Below, piece after piece: positions 23,670 through 32,991 of a stretch of 64,000 nucleotides of DNA. The position numbers were made by a program, and so were the translations under genes. Every line of letters starts with the position of its first letter. Within the stretch, counting starts at the first letter, position 1. Source of the stretch: Cohnella algarum. GTDB taxonomy: Bacteria > Bacillota > Bacilli > Paenibacillales > Paenibacillaceae. The DNA lies in contig NZ_JAFHKM010000002.1 of NCBI RefSeq assembly GCF_016937515.1, forward strand, positions 2,537,001 to 2,601,000. The letters run 5' to 3'. The notes under the pieces are model-generated. The model made no database searches. It was not told where the DNA came from and saw nothing but the letters and a program-made list of their open reading frames with translations.

Positions 23670-24866
23670 TTGAAACGATTTTTGGCAACGATTGCATCAG
23701 CCGCGATGCTGTTTGCGTACGCGGGAACGGCCGGAGCGGCCGCGCAGCAAAAACCGATCCAGGTGCTGCTGAACGGCGAGCCCGTTCAATTTGCCGTGGC
23801 ACCGGCCGCTATCGAAGGCAAGACGTTCGTCGAATTCCGTTCGCTGTTCGTGGCGCTGGGGTACGAGGTGGCTTATGACGCCGGGATCAAAAAAATCACG
23901 GCAACGTCGAGCGGCCGGACCATCGAAATGACGGTCGGCGCGGATGCCGCGTTCGTAGACGGCAGCGCCGTTCCGATCGATAACCAGCTCCGAATTGAAA
24001 AAGGCCGCACGCTCGTTGGCGTCCGGTTTATCGCGACGCTGTCCGGCAAGGATGTCGCTTGGGACGCAGCCGCGAAAACGGTCGTCATCGTCGACGGCGG
24101 GCCGACGGCCGAGCAGGAGGCCGCGGTGTTCGCTTTGCTGGACAAGATGCAGGCCGCCGAAGAGGCATGGGATTACGACGCGACGATCGCGCTTTTTTCG
24201 GACGATTCTCCGTTAAGGGAAGACTATAGCGAGGAACTTGCGGCAACGTGGGATCGGCTTCGAACGAAGACGACCATTTTGGAGAAAAAGATCGTGTCCT
24301 ATTCGGCGGAGGAGACGGTGCTTGAAACCGCGGAGGAGAACGTTAAAACAGGAGGAACGGGCTTTTCGCCCGACGCTCGGGTAAATTACGTCTATACGCT
24401 GCGCCCCGCGGCGAACGGAGAGTGGAGAATTTACAATCTCCAGGTCGTTAACTTCGTCGCAACGAACGTTCCGGAGCTGTTCGAGCAAGCCGCCGACGTC
24501 CCGGCAGAGGAAGCGACGGCGTTGAGGGCGGTTCTGGATCGGCAAATTCAGGCCCTCCAGGAAGAAAACCTGGACGATTACCTGGCTACGATGCATTTGG
24601 ACGATGCCGGAATGAAAGAGGCGGCGTCGGCCCAAATCCGGCAGCTGTTCGACACCTCCGATTCCAAAATGACGATCGAAAAGTTTGTGGTCGCCGACTA
24701 CTACGATACGAACAGAGCGACAATCCTGTTCGAAGCGGTTACCGAGGTTCAAGTGGCCGGACAGACCGTTAAAGTCCGTTCGGTCATGGCCAACGACGCC
24801 GAAAAAAGAGACGGAACATGGCTGCTCGATCCGGTTGCGATCCCGCTGGAAAACGAGCAGCTGTAA
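23670..24866 (+). CDS. Secreted protein with copper-amine-oxidase-type stalk domain (A)
   Basis: 398 residues from TTG 23670 (GAAGGGAAG upstream). Signal peptide MKRFLATIASAAMLFAYAGTAGA. Residues about 28-140 form the Cu_amine_oxidN1 stalk domain (IQVLLNGEPVQF, GKTFVEFRSLFVALGYEV, GRTLVGVRFIATLSGKDVAWD, KTVVIVDGG), common in Paenibacillus exoproteins and not itself catalytic. The rest appears to be two NTF2-like repeats (VFALLDKMQAAEEAWDYDATIALFSDD; LRAVLDRQIQALQEENLDDYLATMH). A close paralog lies at 27794. The pair brackets a LytTR/ABC cassette. Function unknown. Confidence 0.85.
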   Translation: MKRFLATIASAAMLFAYAGTAGAAAQQKPIQVLLNGEPVQFAVAPAAIEGKTFVEFRSLFVALGYEVAYDAGIKKITATSSGRTIEMTVGADAAFVDGSAVPIDNQLRIEKGRTLVGVRFIATLSGKDVAWDAAAKTVVIVDGGPTAEQEAAVFALLDKMQAAEEAWDYDATIALFSDDSPLREDYSEELAATWDRLRTKTTILEKKIVSYSAEETVLETAEENVKTGGTGFSPDARVNYVYTLRPAANGEWRIYNLQVVNFVATNVPELFEQAADVPAEEATALRAVLDRQIQALQEENLDDYLATMHLDDAGMKEAASAQIRQLFDTSDSKMTIEKFVVADYYDTNRATILFEAVTEVQVAGQTVKVRSVMANDAEKRDGTWLLDPVAIPLENEQL

Positions 24867-24882
24867 TCGAACGCGTTCATGC

Positions 24883-24914
24883 GACGGCAGGGGGAAGCTC
24901 CTGCCGTTTTTCGT
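24883..24914 (+). terminator. Terminator after stalk-domain gene A
   Basis: ACGGCAGG and CCTGCCGT stem around GGGAAGCT, tail TTTTTCG. Confidence 0.8.
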
Positions 24915-24979
24915 GTTGTATAATAGACAAGTCCAACCGAACATACGAAATTGGAACAACGGACAGATTGGGTGATGTC

Positions 24980-26014
24980 GTGAATTTGCTCGAAATCCGC
25001 GGATTGGAGAGTTTTGCGGAGCATACGCTTGTATTTCCCGCGTTTCAACTGGAAGTGGGGCCGCACGATGTGACGGCGTTGTATACGAGCATGAACGTGC
25101 GCCATGCGCTGCTGGCGAATCTGGCGGGCAAGCTGCCCGTTTCGAGCGGAGAGATCCGGGTAAACGGGGAGACCTGCGCCGGCAATCGAAAGCGGTATTT
25201 TTCGCAAATCGGCTTTTTATTTTTAAACGAGGGGCTTTACGAACGGCTCACGGTAAAGGAATACTTTTTTTTCTGCAAAAAATTGTACGGGTCCGCTTTG
25301 GACGTCGAGGACACGATCCGTTCGACAAAGCTGGAGACGAAGGCCAGGACGCGTATTTCGCAATTGAACCCGTCGGAGAAAAGAAGGGTTCAATTTGCCC
25401 GGATCCTGTTGCAGGACCCGAGCCTATTCGTGTTCGAGGAGCCGGATCAAAACGTCGACAACGAAACGAGGCTCGTGCTCCAAAGAATCGTCGCCAGGCT
25501 GCGCGAACTCGGCAAGGGCGTTCTCGTGCTGACCGGCAGCATGGAAACCGCCCTCGGCATGACGGACAAGGTATACCGTCTCGACGAAAAAGGGCTGAAA
25601 GCATTTGACATTCAAGAAAGGCGGGAGGCCGAGGCGGACGTTCCGGAGGAAGAACTGTCCGTTCAGCAGCTCGTGCGGTTCGAGAAAATCCCGGCCCGGA
25701 TGAACGAGAAAATGATCCTGTTCAACCCGCCGGAGATCGATTACATCGAAAGCAACGAGGGCCAGACCCATCTTTATATCGACGGAGAAGCGTATCCGTC
25801 GACGTTCAAAATCAACGAGCTGGAGGACCGGTTGCGGACGTACGGATTTTTTCGCTGCCACCGCTCCTACATCGTCAATCTGCAAAAGGTAAGAGAGGTC
25901 GTCACGTTCACCCGCAACAGCTACAGTCTCGTGTTGGACGATCGGGTGAAGTCGTCGGTTCCTCTGTCCAAGACGAAAATGGCGGAATTAAAAGAAATGA
26001 TGGGCCTTAAATAA
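24980..26014 (+). CDS. LytTR regulator fused to a degenerate ABC ATPase domain
   Basis: 344 residues from GTG 24980 (GGGTGATG upstream). Residues 1-215 follow the outline of an ABC ATPase (SGEIRVNGETCAG, FLFLNEGLYERLTVKEYFFFCKKLYG, PSLFVFEEPDQNVDNETR), but the Walker A glycines and lysine are replaced by YTSMNVRHALL and the signature is LNPSEKRRVQFA, so ATP hydrolysis is unlikely. Residues 240-344 are a LytTR DNA-binding domain (IDYIESNEGQTHLYIDG, FRCHRSYIVNLQKVREV, VPLSKTKMAELKEMM). This architecture is known beside two-gene ABC transporters, which it is thought to regulate; here such a pair follows directly. Confidence 0.88.
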   Translation: MNLLEIRGLESFAEHTLVFPAFQLEVGPHDVTALYTSMNVRHALLANLAGKLPVSSGEIRVNGETCAGNRKRYFSQIGFLFLNEGLYERLTVKEYFFFCKKLYGSALDVEDTIRSTKLETKARTRISQLNPSEKRRVQFARILLQDPSLFVFEEPDQNVDNETRLVLQRIVARLRELGKGVLVLTGSMETALGMTDKVYRLDEKGLKAFDIQERREAEADVPEEELSVQQLVRFEKIPARMNEKMILFNPPEIDYIESNEGQTHLYIDGEAYPSTFKINELEDRLRTYGFFRCHRSYIVNLQKVREVVTFTRNSYSLVLDDRVKSSVPLSKTKMAELKEMMGLK

Positions 26015-26145
26015 GCTCCGTTCGCGGCCGGAAATGCTCCGTTCGCGCCCGGGGACGCTCCTTTGGACGGGATGATGATGCGCCCCGGCCCGATCTGCTC
26101 TAGGATAAGGGCATAGCGAAGTCATATGCGGAGGTTGAAAGCGCG

Positions 26146-26994
26146 ATGGAAAATATTATCGAAGTGACGGCGTTGGAAAAATCGTTTTCCGGTTCCCGGG
26201 CTTTAACGAATGTATCCTTTAGCGTACGGAAGGGAGAAATTTTCGGTTTTTTGGGACCGAGCGGGTCGGGAAAAACGACGACCATCAAAATCCTGACGGC
26301 TCAGCTGAAGCCTACCTCGGGGACCGCCTATGTGTTCGGAGCGAGCGCGGACCGGCTGCGGGAAGCCCGATACCGCAAAAAAATCGGCATCATTACGGAT
26401 AACACGGCTTTATACGCCCGATTGTCCGTCTACGACAATTTGAAGCTGTATTGCGATTTGTACGATGTGCCCTTTAGCCGAATCGGCGAAGTTCTGGCGA
26501 TGGTGAACATGGAAGGCGAGAGCAAGAAAACCGTCTCCAAGCTGTCCAAAGGGATGCTCCAAAGAATCGTATTGGCGCGCGCCCTTCTGCACGAGCCCGA
26601 GCTGTTGTTCCTCGACGAGCCGACATCCGCGCTCGATCCGGTAAACACGAAGCATATTTACGAGGGCTTGAATCGGTTAAAAGAGCGGGGAACGACGATC
26701 TTTTTGACGACGCACGATATGAACGAAGCCGAAACGCTGTGCGATCGGGTCGCTTTTTTGAACAACGGAGAGATACAATTGCTGGGTTCCCCGCAAAAGC
26801 TGCGCCGGCAGCGCGGAGACGCGACGTTGACCGTCGAGCTTACCGACGGGTCCACCGTCATCGTGCCGAAGGGGCCGGAAGGGGCTCGGGAATTGTTCGA
26901 ATACATGAGCGCCGATCGGATTGCGTCGGTCCAAACGAATTTTCCGACGCTTGGCGATATTTTCGTAGAAGTAACCGGGAGGAAGCTGGCATGA
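26146..26994 (+). CDS. ABC transporter ATP-binding protein
   Basis: 282 residues. Walker A GPSGSGKTTT (about residues 38-47), Q-loop region, signature LSKGMLQRIVLARAL, Walker B LLFLDEPTSALD and H-loop TTHDMNEAE, all intact; a C-terminal extension (TLTVELTDGSTVIVPKGPEG) as in DrrA/CcmA-type exporters. ATG with GGAGG upstream. The permease gene overlaps its end by 4 bases. Likely an exporter of drug, lipid or peptide type; the substrate is not visible. Confidence 0.95.
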   Translation: MENIIEVTALEKSFSGSRALTNVSFSVRKGEIFGFLGPSGSGKTTTIKILTAQLKPTSGTAYVFGASADRLREARYRKKIGIITDNTALYARLSVYDNLKLYCDLYDVPFSRIGEVLAMVNMEGESKKTVSKLSKGMLQRIVLARALLHEPELLFLDEPTSALDPVNTKHIYEGLNRLKERGTTIFLTTHDMNEAETLCDRVAFLNNGEIQLLGSPQKLRRQRGDATLTVELTDGSTVIVPKGPEGARELFEYMSADRIASVQTNFPTLGDIFVEVTGRKLA

Positions 26995-27701
26995 CGTTAT
27001 CGATGAAGCGGGTTTTCGCGATTTTGCAAAAAGACTACAAAGACATGTCCCGCAATTTGTACGTCTCGACGACGCTGTTGATGCCGATCGTGCTGTCGGT
27101 CATTTACGGCCGGATGGGCGCAGGGAGCATCGATACCTACTACTTGGTTTTCAACATGACGTTCGTCCTGGTAACCGCGTATGTGCAAGCGTCGCTGATC
27201 GCGGAAGAGAAAGAAAAGAACACGCTGCGCGGGCTCATGCTGTCGCCTGCCAGCACGCTCGAGATTTTTTGCGGCAAAAACTTGCTGAGCTTTCTGGCGA
27301 CCGTCCTGATCGTGACGGTTTGCATGGCGCTGCAGGAGTACAATCCGCAAAATATGCCGGCCGTAATCGCCGCCTTGTTTTTGTCCGTCCTCTTTTATTT
27401 GGGCCTCGGGACGTTGATCGGGCTGTTTACGAAATCGGTGATGGAAGCTTCGGTCGCGGTTTTGCCGTTTTTCGCGATTTTCAGCTTCGGCTCCTATGTC
27501 ACCCTGTTCATCGAGCAGTATCCGTTTCTGTCCGTATTGGAGGCGCTGCCGAATTTGCAGCTGCTCGAATTGGCAAAACGGGTGGAAGCGGGCGCGGGAT
27601 TCGCCGATACGGCGGGCCATCTGGGCATCATCCTCGCATGGGCGGTCGCCATTCATATTTTGGCCGCATTCGTCTACAAGAAACGCATGGTCGACGAATA
27701 A
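26991..27701 (+). CDS. ABC transporter permease (ABC-2 type)
   Basis: 236 residues, six membrane segments (YVSTTLLMPIVLSVIYG, YLVFNMTFVLVTAYVQ, LLSFLATVLIVTVCMAL, VIAALFLSVLFYLGLGTLIGLF, ASVAVLPFFAIFSFGSYVTLF, LGIILAWAVAIHILAAFV). The EEKEKNTLRGLMLSPAS stretch is the usual ABC-2 cytoplasmic coupling segment. ATG 26991 overlaps the ATPase stop (ATGA), with GGGAGGAAG upstream. Forms the membrane part of the exporter with the preceding ATPase. Confidence 0.9.
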   Translation: MTLSMKRVFAILQKDYKDMSRNLYVSTTLLMPIVLSVIYGRMGAGSIDTYYLVFNMTFVLVTAYVQASLIAEEKEKNTLRGLMLSPASTLEIFCGKNLLSFLATVLIVTVCMALQEYNPQNMPAVIAALFLSVLFYLGLGTLIGLFTKSVMEASVAVLPFFAIFSFGSYVTLFIEQYPFLSVLEALPNLQLLELAKRVEAGAGFADTAGHLGIILAWAVAIHILAAFVYKKRMVDE

Positions 27702-27715
27702 AAACGAGAAAAGAC

Positions 27716-27745
27716 TTAACTTCTGCCGCTATTTTCCGATATGAT
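27716..27745 (+). promoter_or_regulatory. Candidate promoter of stalk-domain gene B
   Basis: TTAACT (27716-27721), 18-base spacer, TATGAT (27740-27745), 48 bases ahead of the TTG start. Confidence 0.4.
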
Positions 27746-27793
27746 GAGGTGGTATAGGAAAAATACCCAAATCGGGAGACGGGAAGTGCTCTA

Positions 27794-28987
27794 TTGAAAC
27801 GCTTCGTTGGATTGGCCGTGACCGCAATGCTCTTATTCGCCTCCATGGGGACGGCGTCCGCCGCGAGCGGGCAGCCGGAGATCAAAGTTCTGCTTAACGG
27901 AGAGCCGCTTCGATTCAACCAAAATCCGGTCGCGATGGACGGACGGACGTTCGTCGAATTCCGGACTTTGTTCGAAGCGTTCGGCTATGAAGTTTTCTAT
28001 GAAAATGCCACGAAAAAAATTACGGCGGAATCCGACAGCCGTTACATCGAAATGACGATCGGGGCGGATATCGCGTTCGTGAACGGCACGGCCGTCGAGG
28101 TCAACAAGCAGTTGACGACGCTTAACGGCCGCACGCTCGTCGGCGTGAAGTTTTTGGCGGACCTGTCCGGCAAAGAAGTGAGCTGGGAATCCGCGGCCAA
28201 AACGGTCGTCATCGTCGACGGCGGGCCGACGGCCGAGCAGCAGCAGGCTCTGTTCGGCGTGCTGGATCAGGTGCTCGCGGCGGAAGAAGCCTCGGACGCC
28301 GATGCGCTGATGGCGCTGTTTCACGACGAGTCCGAGATCAAGGATGCCATGGATGCCGCCATTCGCGAGCAGTTCTCGACAGCGAAGACGAAAACGACGA
28401 TCGAAGACCGATATGTCGGCTATTATACCGACGAGGAAGCGCTCGTCGTCACGCTGGAGAAGTCCGTCAAAGTCAGCGGCGGCTTTTTCCTCGACAACGA
28501 GAGCGAAGTCGAATATACGCTCCGGCCGGATGCGAGCGGCCAGTGGAAAATTTACGACATTTACGTTCCTTACACCGACTACACGAACCTGGATCGCTTG
28601 TTCGATCAAGCCGTAACGGTGCCGGATGCGGACAAGGCGGCGATCGAAGCCGTGTTGAGCGCGCAGATGAAGGCGGCTTCCGAGGGCGACACGGAAGCTT
28701 ACGTGGCGACGATGCATTTCGAGGACGAAACGCTGAAGGCGGATGCTTCGGCGGCGATCGAGGAGCTGTTTGCCTCCTATTCGACCAAAGCGACGGTGGA
28801 ACAGCAAGCGATTGTCGAATACAACGGAGCGGACCGGGCGACGCTCGCGTTCGTCATGGTTTCGGAAGTGACGATGGAGGACCTTTCGTACACCGTTCGC
28901 TCGACGATGCTTAACGACGCGGTGAAGGTGGACGGAAAATGGCTGCTGGAGCCTTACACGTCGGAGCTCGCCAGCGAAGAGCTGTGA
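27794..28987 (+). CDS. Secreted protein with copper-amine-oxidase-type stalk domain (B)
   Basis: 397 residues from TTG 27794 (CGGGAGACGGGAAG upstream). Paralog of the 23670 gene over its whole length: same signal peptide type, same stalk domain (IKVLLNGEPLRFNQ, TFVEFRTLFEAFGYEV, VVIVDGGPTAEQQ) and two NTF2-like repeats (LFGVLDQVLAAEEASDADALMALFHDES; IEAVLSAQMKAASEGDTEAYVATMH). The conserved segments differ mostly at scattered positions, which suggests an old duplication rather than a recent one. Secreted; role unknown, perhaps linked to the transporter between the copies. Confidence 0.85.
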   Translation: MKRFVGLAVTAMLLFASMGTASAASGQPEIKVLLNGEPLRFNQNPVAMDGRTFVEFRTLFEAFGYEVFYENATKKITAESDSRYIEMTIGADIAFVNGTAVEVNKQLTTLNGRTLVGVKFLADLSGKEVSWESAAKTVVIVDGGPTAEQQQALFGVLDQVLAAEEASDADALMALFHDESEIKDAMDAAIREQFSTAKTKTTIEDRYVGYYTDEEALVVTLEKSVKVSGGFFLDNESEVEYTLRPDASGQWKIYDIYVPYTDYTNLDRLFDQAVTVPDADKAAIEAVLSAQMKAASEGDTEAYVATMHFEDETLKADASAAIEELFASYSTKATVEQQAIVEYNGADRATLAFVMVSEVTMEDLSYTVRSTMLNDAVKVDGKWLLEPYTSELASEEL

Positions 28988-29044
28988 TCGGAACGTGATC
29001 GCGGCCGGGCGCGGCTACTCGGCTGCGAAACGGGGCCGCAACTA

Positions 29045-29120
29045 GAAATAGGACTGTTTTGAGCGGGAGCTCTGCCGCAGAGGGCAGAATTCGCCGCCGG
29101 AACAGTCCTTTTCTACTTTT
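29045..29120. terminator. Bidirectional terminator between convergent genes
   Basis: AGGACTGTT (about 29050) pairs with AACAGTCCT (about 29100) closing a structured loop with an inner CTCTGCCGCAGAG hairpin; T-rich tails on both sides. Serves stalk gene B (+) and the helicase gene (-). Confidence 0.75.
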
Positions 29121-29136
29121 CCGTAAGCTGTTCCGG

Positions 29137-32100
29137 CTAGATCATCAGGAGCTCGCGGATTTCCTGCTCGGTGATCGCCGACAGCGCCTCTTCTCCCGGC
29201 TGGATCACTTCGGCGATCAAATCTTTTTTCCGCTGCTGAAGCTCCACGATTTTTTCCTCGATCGTACCCTGGGCGACAAGCCGGATCACCTGCACGACCT
29301 TTTTTTGCCCGATCCGGTGCGCGCGATCCGCCGCTTGCTGCTCGACGGCCGGGTTCCACCACAAATCGTACAAAATGACGGTGTCCGCGCCGGTCAAATT
29401 CAACCCCGTGCCTCCGGCGCGCAGGGAGATCAGGAACAGATCGTGCTCGCCTTCGTTGAATCTTCTGCACAGCTCGACGCGGTCTTTCGCGGGCGTTTGC
29501 CCGTCGAGATAAAAGCAAGGCAGGCCCCGGAGCTCGAGCTCCTCCCGGATCAGGCCGAGCATGGAGGTGAACTGGGAGAAAATGAGCAGCCGCTTGCCGG
29601 CGGCCAGCGCTTCCTCCACGATGTCGAGCAGCTGTTCCAGCTTGCCGGAGTCGCCTTCGTAGTTTTCCACGAACAGGGAGGGGTGGCAGCACAGCTGGCG
29701 CAGCCTCGTCAGTCCGGCCAGTATTTTCATCCGGCTCTTTTGAAAGCCCTCCGTCCGCAAATGGTCGATCGTCTCCGCCTGAAGCTTCGCCAAATACGCG
29801 ACGTACAGCTTCTTCTGCTCGTCGGTGAGCTCGGACAGCTGCAGGGTTTCGATTTTGTCCGGCAGTTCTTTCAGCACGTCGGTTTTGAGCCGGCGCAAAA
29901 TGAACGGGCGCACCCGCTTCGCGACCGCTTCCCGGGACAGCTCCGCAAACCGGCTGCGGCTGCCGAACAGCTCGGGAAACACCGCGTCGCAAAGCGACCA
30001 CAGCTCGTCGAGCGAGTTTTCGATCGGCGTTCCGGTCAGGGCGAAGCGATGCGCCGCCCGAATGATCTTGACCGCCTGGAACGTCTGGGTGGCGTGGTTT
30101 TTGAGCGCCTGCGCCTCGTCGAGAAACAGCGCGTGGAACCGCTGTCCCGCGTACAGCTCCATATCCCGGCGGAGCAGCGGATAGGACGTAATGAGCACGT
30201 CGACGCTGCCCAGGTCCTCCAGCGCCCCGCTCCGCTCCTGCTTGGCGCCGGCGGCCATCCGGACGTTCAAATCCGGGGCAAAGCGCGCGATTTCGTTGCG
30301 CCAGTTGTAAATGAGCGAAGCCGGAGAGACGATCAGCGCGGGCAAGCCCGCTTCGCGAATCCGCTCCAGGTTGGATTCGATAAACGCGATCGCCTGCAGC
30401 GTCTTGCCGAGGCCCATGTCATCGGCGAGGATGCCGCCGAAATGGTAGCTGGCCAGCGTTTTCATCCATTGAAAGCCGAATTTCTGGTAATCCCGCAAAA
30501 TCGGGGCGAGCCGTTCCGGCACGGCAAAATCCAGATTGTCTGGATTTCGCATATTGTCCAGCAGCTGCCGGAAGGCGCGCCCGAGCTTGACGTTCGCCGT
30601 CCGCGGCCCCTCTTCCATCAGCGCCAGTCCCCGCACGGCGGACAGGTCGAGGCGCGAGCTTTTGATGTCGTTTTTGCGGATGCCCATTTCGTCCATGAGG
30701 CGGGCGATTTCGAGAAACCCTTCGTCCTCGAGCGACAGAAACGCCCCGCCCGGCAGCCGGTAGTACGATTTTTTTTCAACGAGCGTTTTCAAAATGAGAC
30801 CGATCTCCCGCTCGTCGATGCCTTCCATATCGAACCGGACTTCCAGCCACTGCGTGCGGGGGTCCATGTCGATCGTCATCCGCGGCGGAGGCGGGGGCTC
30901 TCGCAGCATGGCGTCCATGGGGCCTGTGGCCGTCACTTCGGCCAGCTTCTCCAGTTGGGGCAGCAGCCGGTATTGAAACCGGTAGACGCTTTCTTCGTCG
31001 TCCAGGTACAGCTCGCTTCCGTTGTATTTGAAGGCGGCCCGTTCGATCAGGCTCATAATGCGCCCTTCGGCTTCCACGTCGCGCATCAAAATGCGTTCCG
31101 AGTCGCCGGCTCTGCCTTTTCCCGGTTGCATCGGATCGATTTCAATGTCGTCATACTTATACGTCAGCCTGGCGAGCAGCCTTCCGTTCAGCCAGTCGAG
31201 CCCGATTCTGGCCTGCAGTTTCGGGCTCACGATCCGATCGGCGATCGCCTGGGCGATCGTCACCTCCCCGATTCGGCGAAGACCGGGGATGACCCGGTCC
31301 ATGAAAGGCTCCATCTGCTCCGGGGGAATAAGCATATGCTTGCCGGGCTTGTACGCGAACAAGCGCTTCACTTCCTCCAGCCGCCGCATGGACGACTCTT
31401 CCATCCGGTGGAGAATGCCGTCCGCGACGACGACCCCGTAGCTGTCCATGACGAGCGTCCGGTCGAGACCGCGGATATCGAGCTGAAACCCTTCGGCCGG
31501 CGCCTGATTCAGCTCGAATTGCAGCGGCGGCGGTTCGTCGGTGACGACGATCCGGTCGACCTCGCGCATGCCGTGCGCGAAGCGGACGTTCGCCGCCTCG
31601 AACAAGGGAAGCAGTTCTTCCCATGCATAGGGCGGAACGATCATGTAGCGTTCGTGCTGAAAGCCGAAGCCTCCGTAGCTGCTGCGAAACGCCTCCCGGT
31701 ACGCCTCCTCGCTGCGCCCGATATCGATCAGGCGGCGAACGATCGCCTCGTCCCCGGGCTTGAACGCATGCGCCGTCGGGTCGTAGGTAAACAGCTTGGC
31801 GAACGCGACCGGCAGCTGCTGATCGACCTTCTGCAGGAAATCCTTGATTTTTTGCACGACGTAGAGGCGTTTCGGTCCGACCTTCATCTCGATCGCGAAC
31901 AAAGGCGAGCGGCTGTGCTCGTTCACGGGCGAGCAGATAAATTCCGTTTCCAGAAACTGCGCCTGTACGCCGGGAGCCTCGTCATGGAACGGAGCGTTCG
32001 AGACGGGGCCGTCGAAAAGGGAAATCATGTTTTTGGCAAATTGGATATCCCGGCTCGTGAACGCCGGCGCCGGCGGCTGGGTAAACGGCACGGTGCCCGT

Positions 32101-32400
32101 CTGCCGATCGGGCTTCGGCTGCGATTCGTAAAGGTGGACAAGGACGGCCGCAATATGTTTGCAATAGTATTGATTGTGGTAAGCGGGACAAGTGCAGCGG
32201 GCGTCCTGAACGCCGGAGTCGTCCATGACGATCCGCTGGTCGTATTCCTCTTCGCCGACGACGACGGCGCGAACCGTCCGTTTCCCCTCGTCGATTTCGA
32301 CTTTGGTCACGCGGTGCTGCTCGTAGTATTTCCGCCCGCGCTCGTACGAAATGGAACCGCACAGCAGCTTGATTTGTTGAAGCGATAGGGAATGGATCAT
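29137..32400 (-). CDS. SNF2-family helicase with SWIM zinc finger
   Basis: 1087 residues. SWIM zinc motif near the N-terminus (Cys69, Cys71, Cys80, His82 in RCTCPAYHNQYYCKH). A long middle region is the SNF2-associated domain. The C-terminal half has both helicase lobes: Walker A DDMGLGKTLQ, DEAQ box (LFLDEAQALK), motif III LTGTPIENS, motif IV-VI region (LIFSQFTSMLGLI, GGTGLNLTGADTVI, ADRAHRIGQKK). It should be an ATP-driven DNA translocase acting on protein-DNA complexes. Homologs are common, single-copy genes in Paenibacillus and Bacillus; no methylase or nuclease partner is present, so there is no reason to call it a defence gene. ATG with GGAAGGAAAAG upstream. Confidence 0.94.
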   Translation of the reverse strand: MIHSLSLQQIKLLCGSISYERGRKYYEQHRVTKVEIDEGKRTVRAVVVGEEEYDQRIVMDDSGVQDARCTCPAYHNQYYCKHIAAVLVHLYESQPKPDRQTGTVPFTQPPAPAFTSRDIQFAKNMISLFDGPVSNAPFHDEAPGVQAQFLETEFICSPVNEHSRSPLFAIEMKVGPKRLYVVQKIKDFLQKVDQQLPVAFAKLFTYDPTAHAFKPGDEAIVRRLIDIGRSEEAYREAFRSSYGGFGFQHERYMIVPPYAWEELLPLFEAANVRFAHGMREVDRIVVTDEPPPLQFELNQAPAEGFQLDIRGLDRTLVMDSYGVVVADGILHRMEESSMRRLEEVKRLFAYKPGKHMLIPPEQMEPFMDRVIPGLRRIGEVTIAQAIADRIVSPKLQARIGLDWLNGRLLARLTYKYDDIEIDPMQPGKGRAGDSERILMRDVEAEGRIMSLIERAAFKYNGSELYLDDEESVYRFQYRLLPQLEKLAEVTATGPMDAMLREPPPPPRMTIDMDPRTQWLEVRFDMEGIDEREIGLILKTLVEKKSYYRLPGGAFLSLEDEGFLEIARLMDEMGIRKNDIKSSRLDLSAVRGLALMEEGPRTANVKLGRAFRQLLDNMRNPDNLDFAVPERLAPILRDYQKFGFQWMKTLASYHFGGILADDMGLGKTLQAIAFIESNLERIREAGLPALIVSPASLIYNWRNEIARFAPDLNVRMAAGAKQERSGALEDLGSVDVLITSYPLLRRDMELYAGQRFHALFLDEAQALKNHATQTFQAVKIIRAAHRFALTGTPIENSLDELWSLCDAVFPELFGSRSRFAELSREAVAKRVRPFILRRLKTDVLKELPDKIETLQLSELTDEQKKLYVAYLAKLQAETIDHLRTEGFQKSRMKILAGLTRLRQLCCHPSLFVENYEGDSGKLEQLLDIVEEALAAGKRLLIFSQFTSMLGLIREELELRGLPCFYLDGQTPAKDRVELCRRFNEGEHDLFLISLRAGGTGLNLTGADTVILYDLWWNPAVEQQAADRAHRIGQKKVVQVIRLVAQGTIEEKIVELQQRKKDLIAEVIQPGEEALSAITEQEIRELLMI

Positions 32401-32567
32401 CTTCTTTTCCTTCCGCTTATTGTTAATATTTCATTATACCACACGGGGGCGGGATAAACGATTGTACTTGCGCGACCGGGACTTTCGATCTATCGAAACG
32501 ACACCATCGATCATGTATGATGGGTATAATGTCGCAATAAAATCGAACTCGTGCTGGAGGAAGAGCC

Positions 32568-32930
32568 ATGGCCCGAATCCTGATCGCCGACGATTCGGCG
32601 GTGATGCGAGCTACGCTGAAGAGCATTTTGACGAAAGCCGGACACGCGATTGCCGCGGAAGCCTTCAACGGCCGGGAGGCCGTGGAGATGTACGAGCGCT
32701 TCCGGCCGGATCTGGTGACGATGGACGTCATGATGCCGGAAATGGACGGAATCGCGGCGATTCGTCACATTTGCGAATTCGATCCGCGGGCTCGAATCGT
32801 CGTTCTGTCGACGATGGAGCGCCAGGAGACGATCGCGGAGGCGATTCGGGCGGGAGCGAAGGAATTCATCACCAAGCCGTTTATCGAACAGCGGGTCGTT
32901 CATATCGTCGGCCATGTGCTGGGCAGATGA
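32568..32930 (+). CDS. Single-domain CheY-like response regulator
   Basis: 120 residues, receiver domain only: IADDSAVMRATL (acidic pocket), phospho-Asp in LVTMDVMMPEMDG (Asp53 region), Thr/Ser switch (IVVLSTMER) and Lys in EFITKPF. Most like CheY/stand-alone chemotaxis receivers. GGAGGAAG ribosome site; a TATAAT box at 32525-32530 lies 38 bases ahead. No kinase or chemotaxis gene is adjacent, so its partner is elsewhere. Confidence 0.93.
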   Translation: MARILIADDSAVMRATLKSILTKAGHAIAAEAFNGREAVEMYERFRPDLVTMDVMMPEMDGIAAIRHICEFDPRARIVVLSTMERQETIAEAIRAGAKEFITKPFIEQRVVHIVGHVLGR

Positions 32931-32933
32931 ACC

Positions 32934-32981
32934 GAAGGGCCGATCGGCCGGTTCTCGAACCGGCGATCGGCCCTTCTTTTT
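32934..32981. terminator. Strong terminator after the CheY-like gene
   Basis: GAAGGGCCGATCGCCGG-type stem of about 18 bp (GAAGGGCCGATCGGCCGGTT pairing with the following AACCGGCGATCGGCCCTTC) and a TTTTT tail. Confidence 0.9.
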
Positions 32982-32991
32982 GCCTCGGCCT

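Noticed and set aside
29059..32388. Very long open frame opposite the SNF2 helicase gene
   Set aside because: It lacks ribosome site, domains and sensible composition, and is the antisense shadow of a strongly supported gene with high GC third positions.
29137..32400. SNF2/SWIM helicase as part of a phage-defence system
   Set aside because: No methylase, nuclease or phospholipase partner is adjacent, and this architecture is a common stand-alone chromosomal gene in these bacteria.
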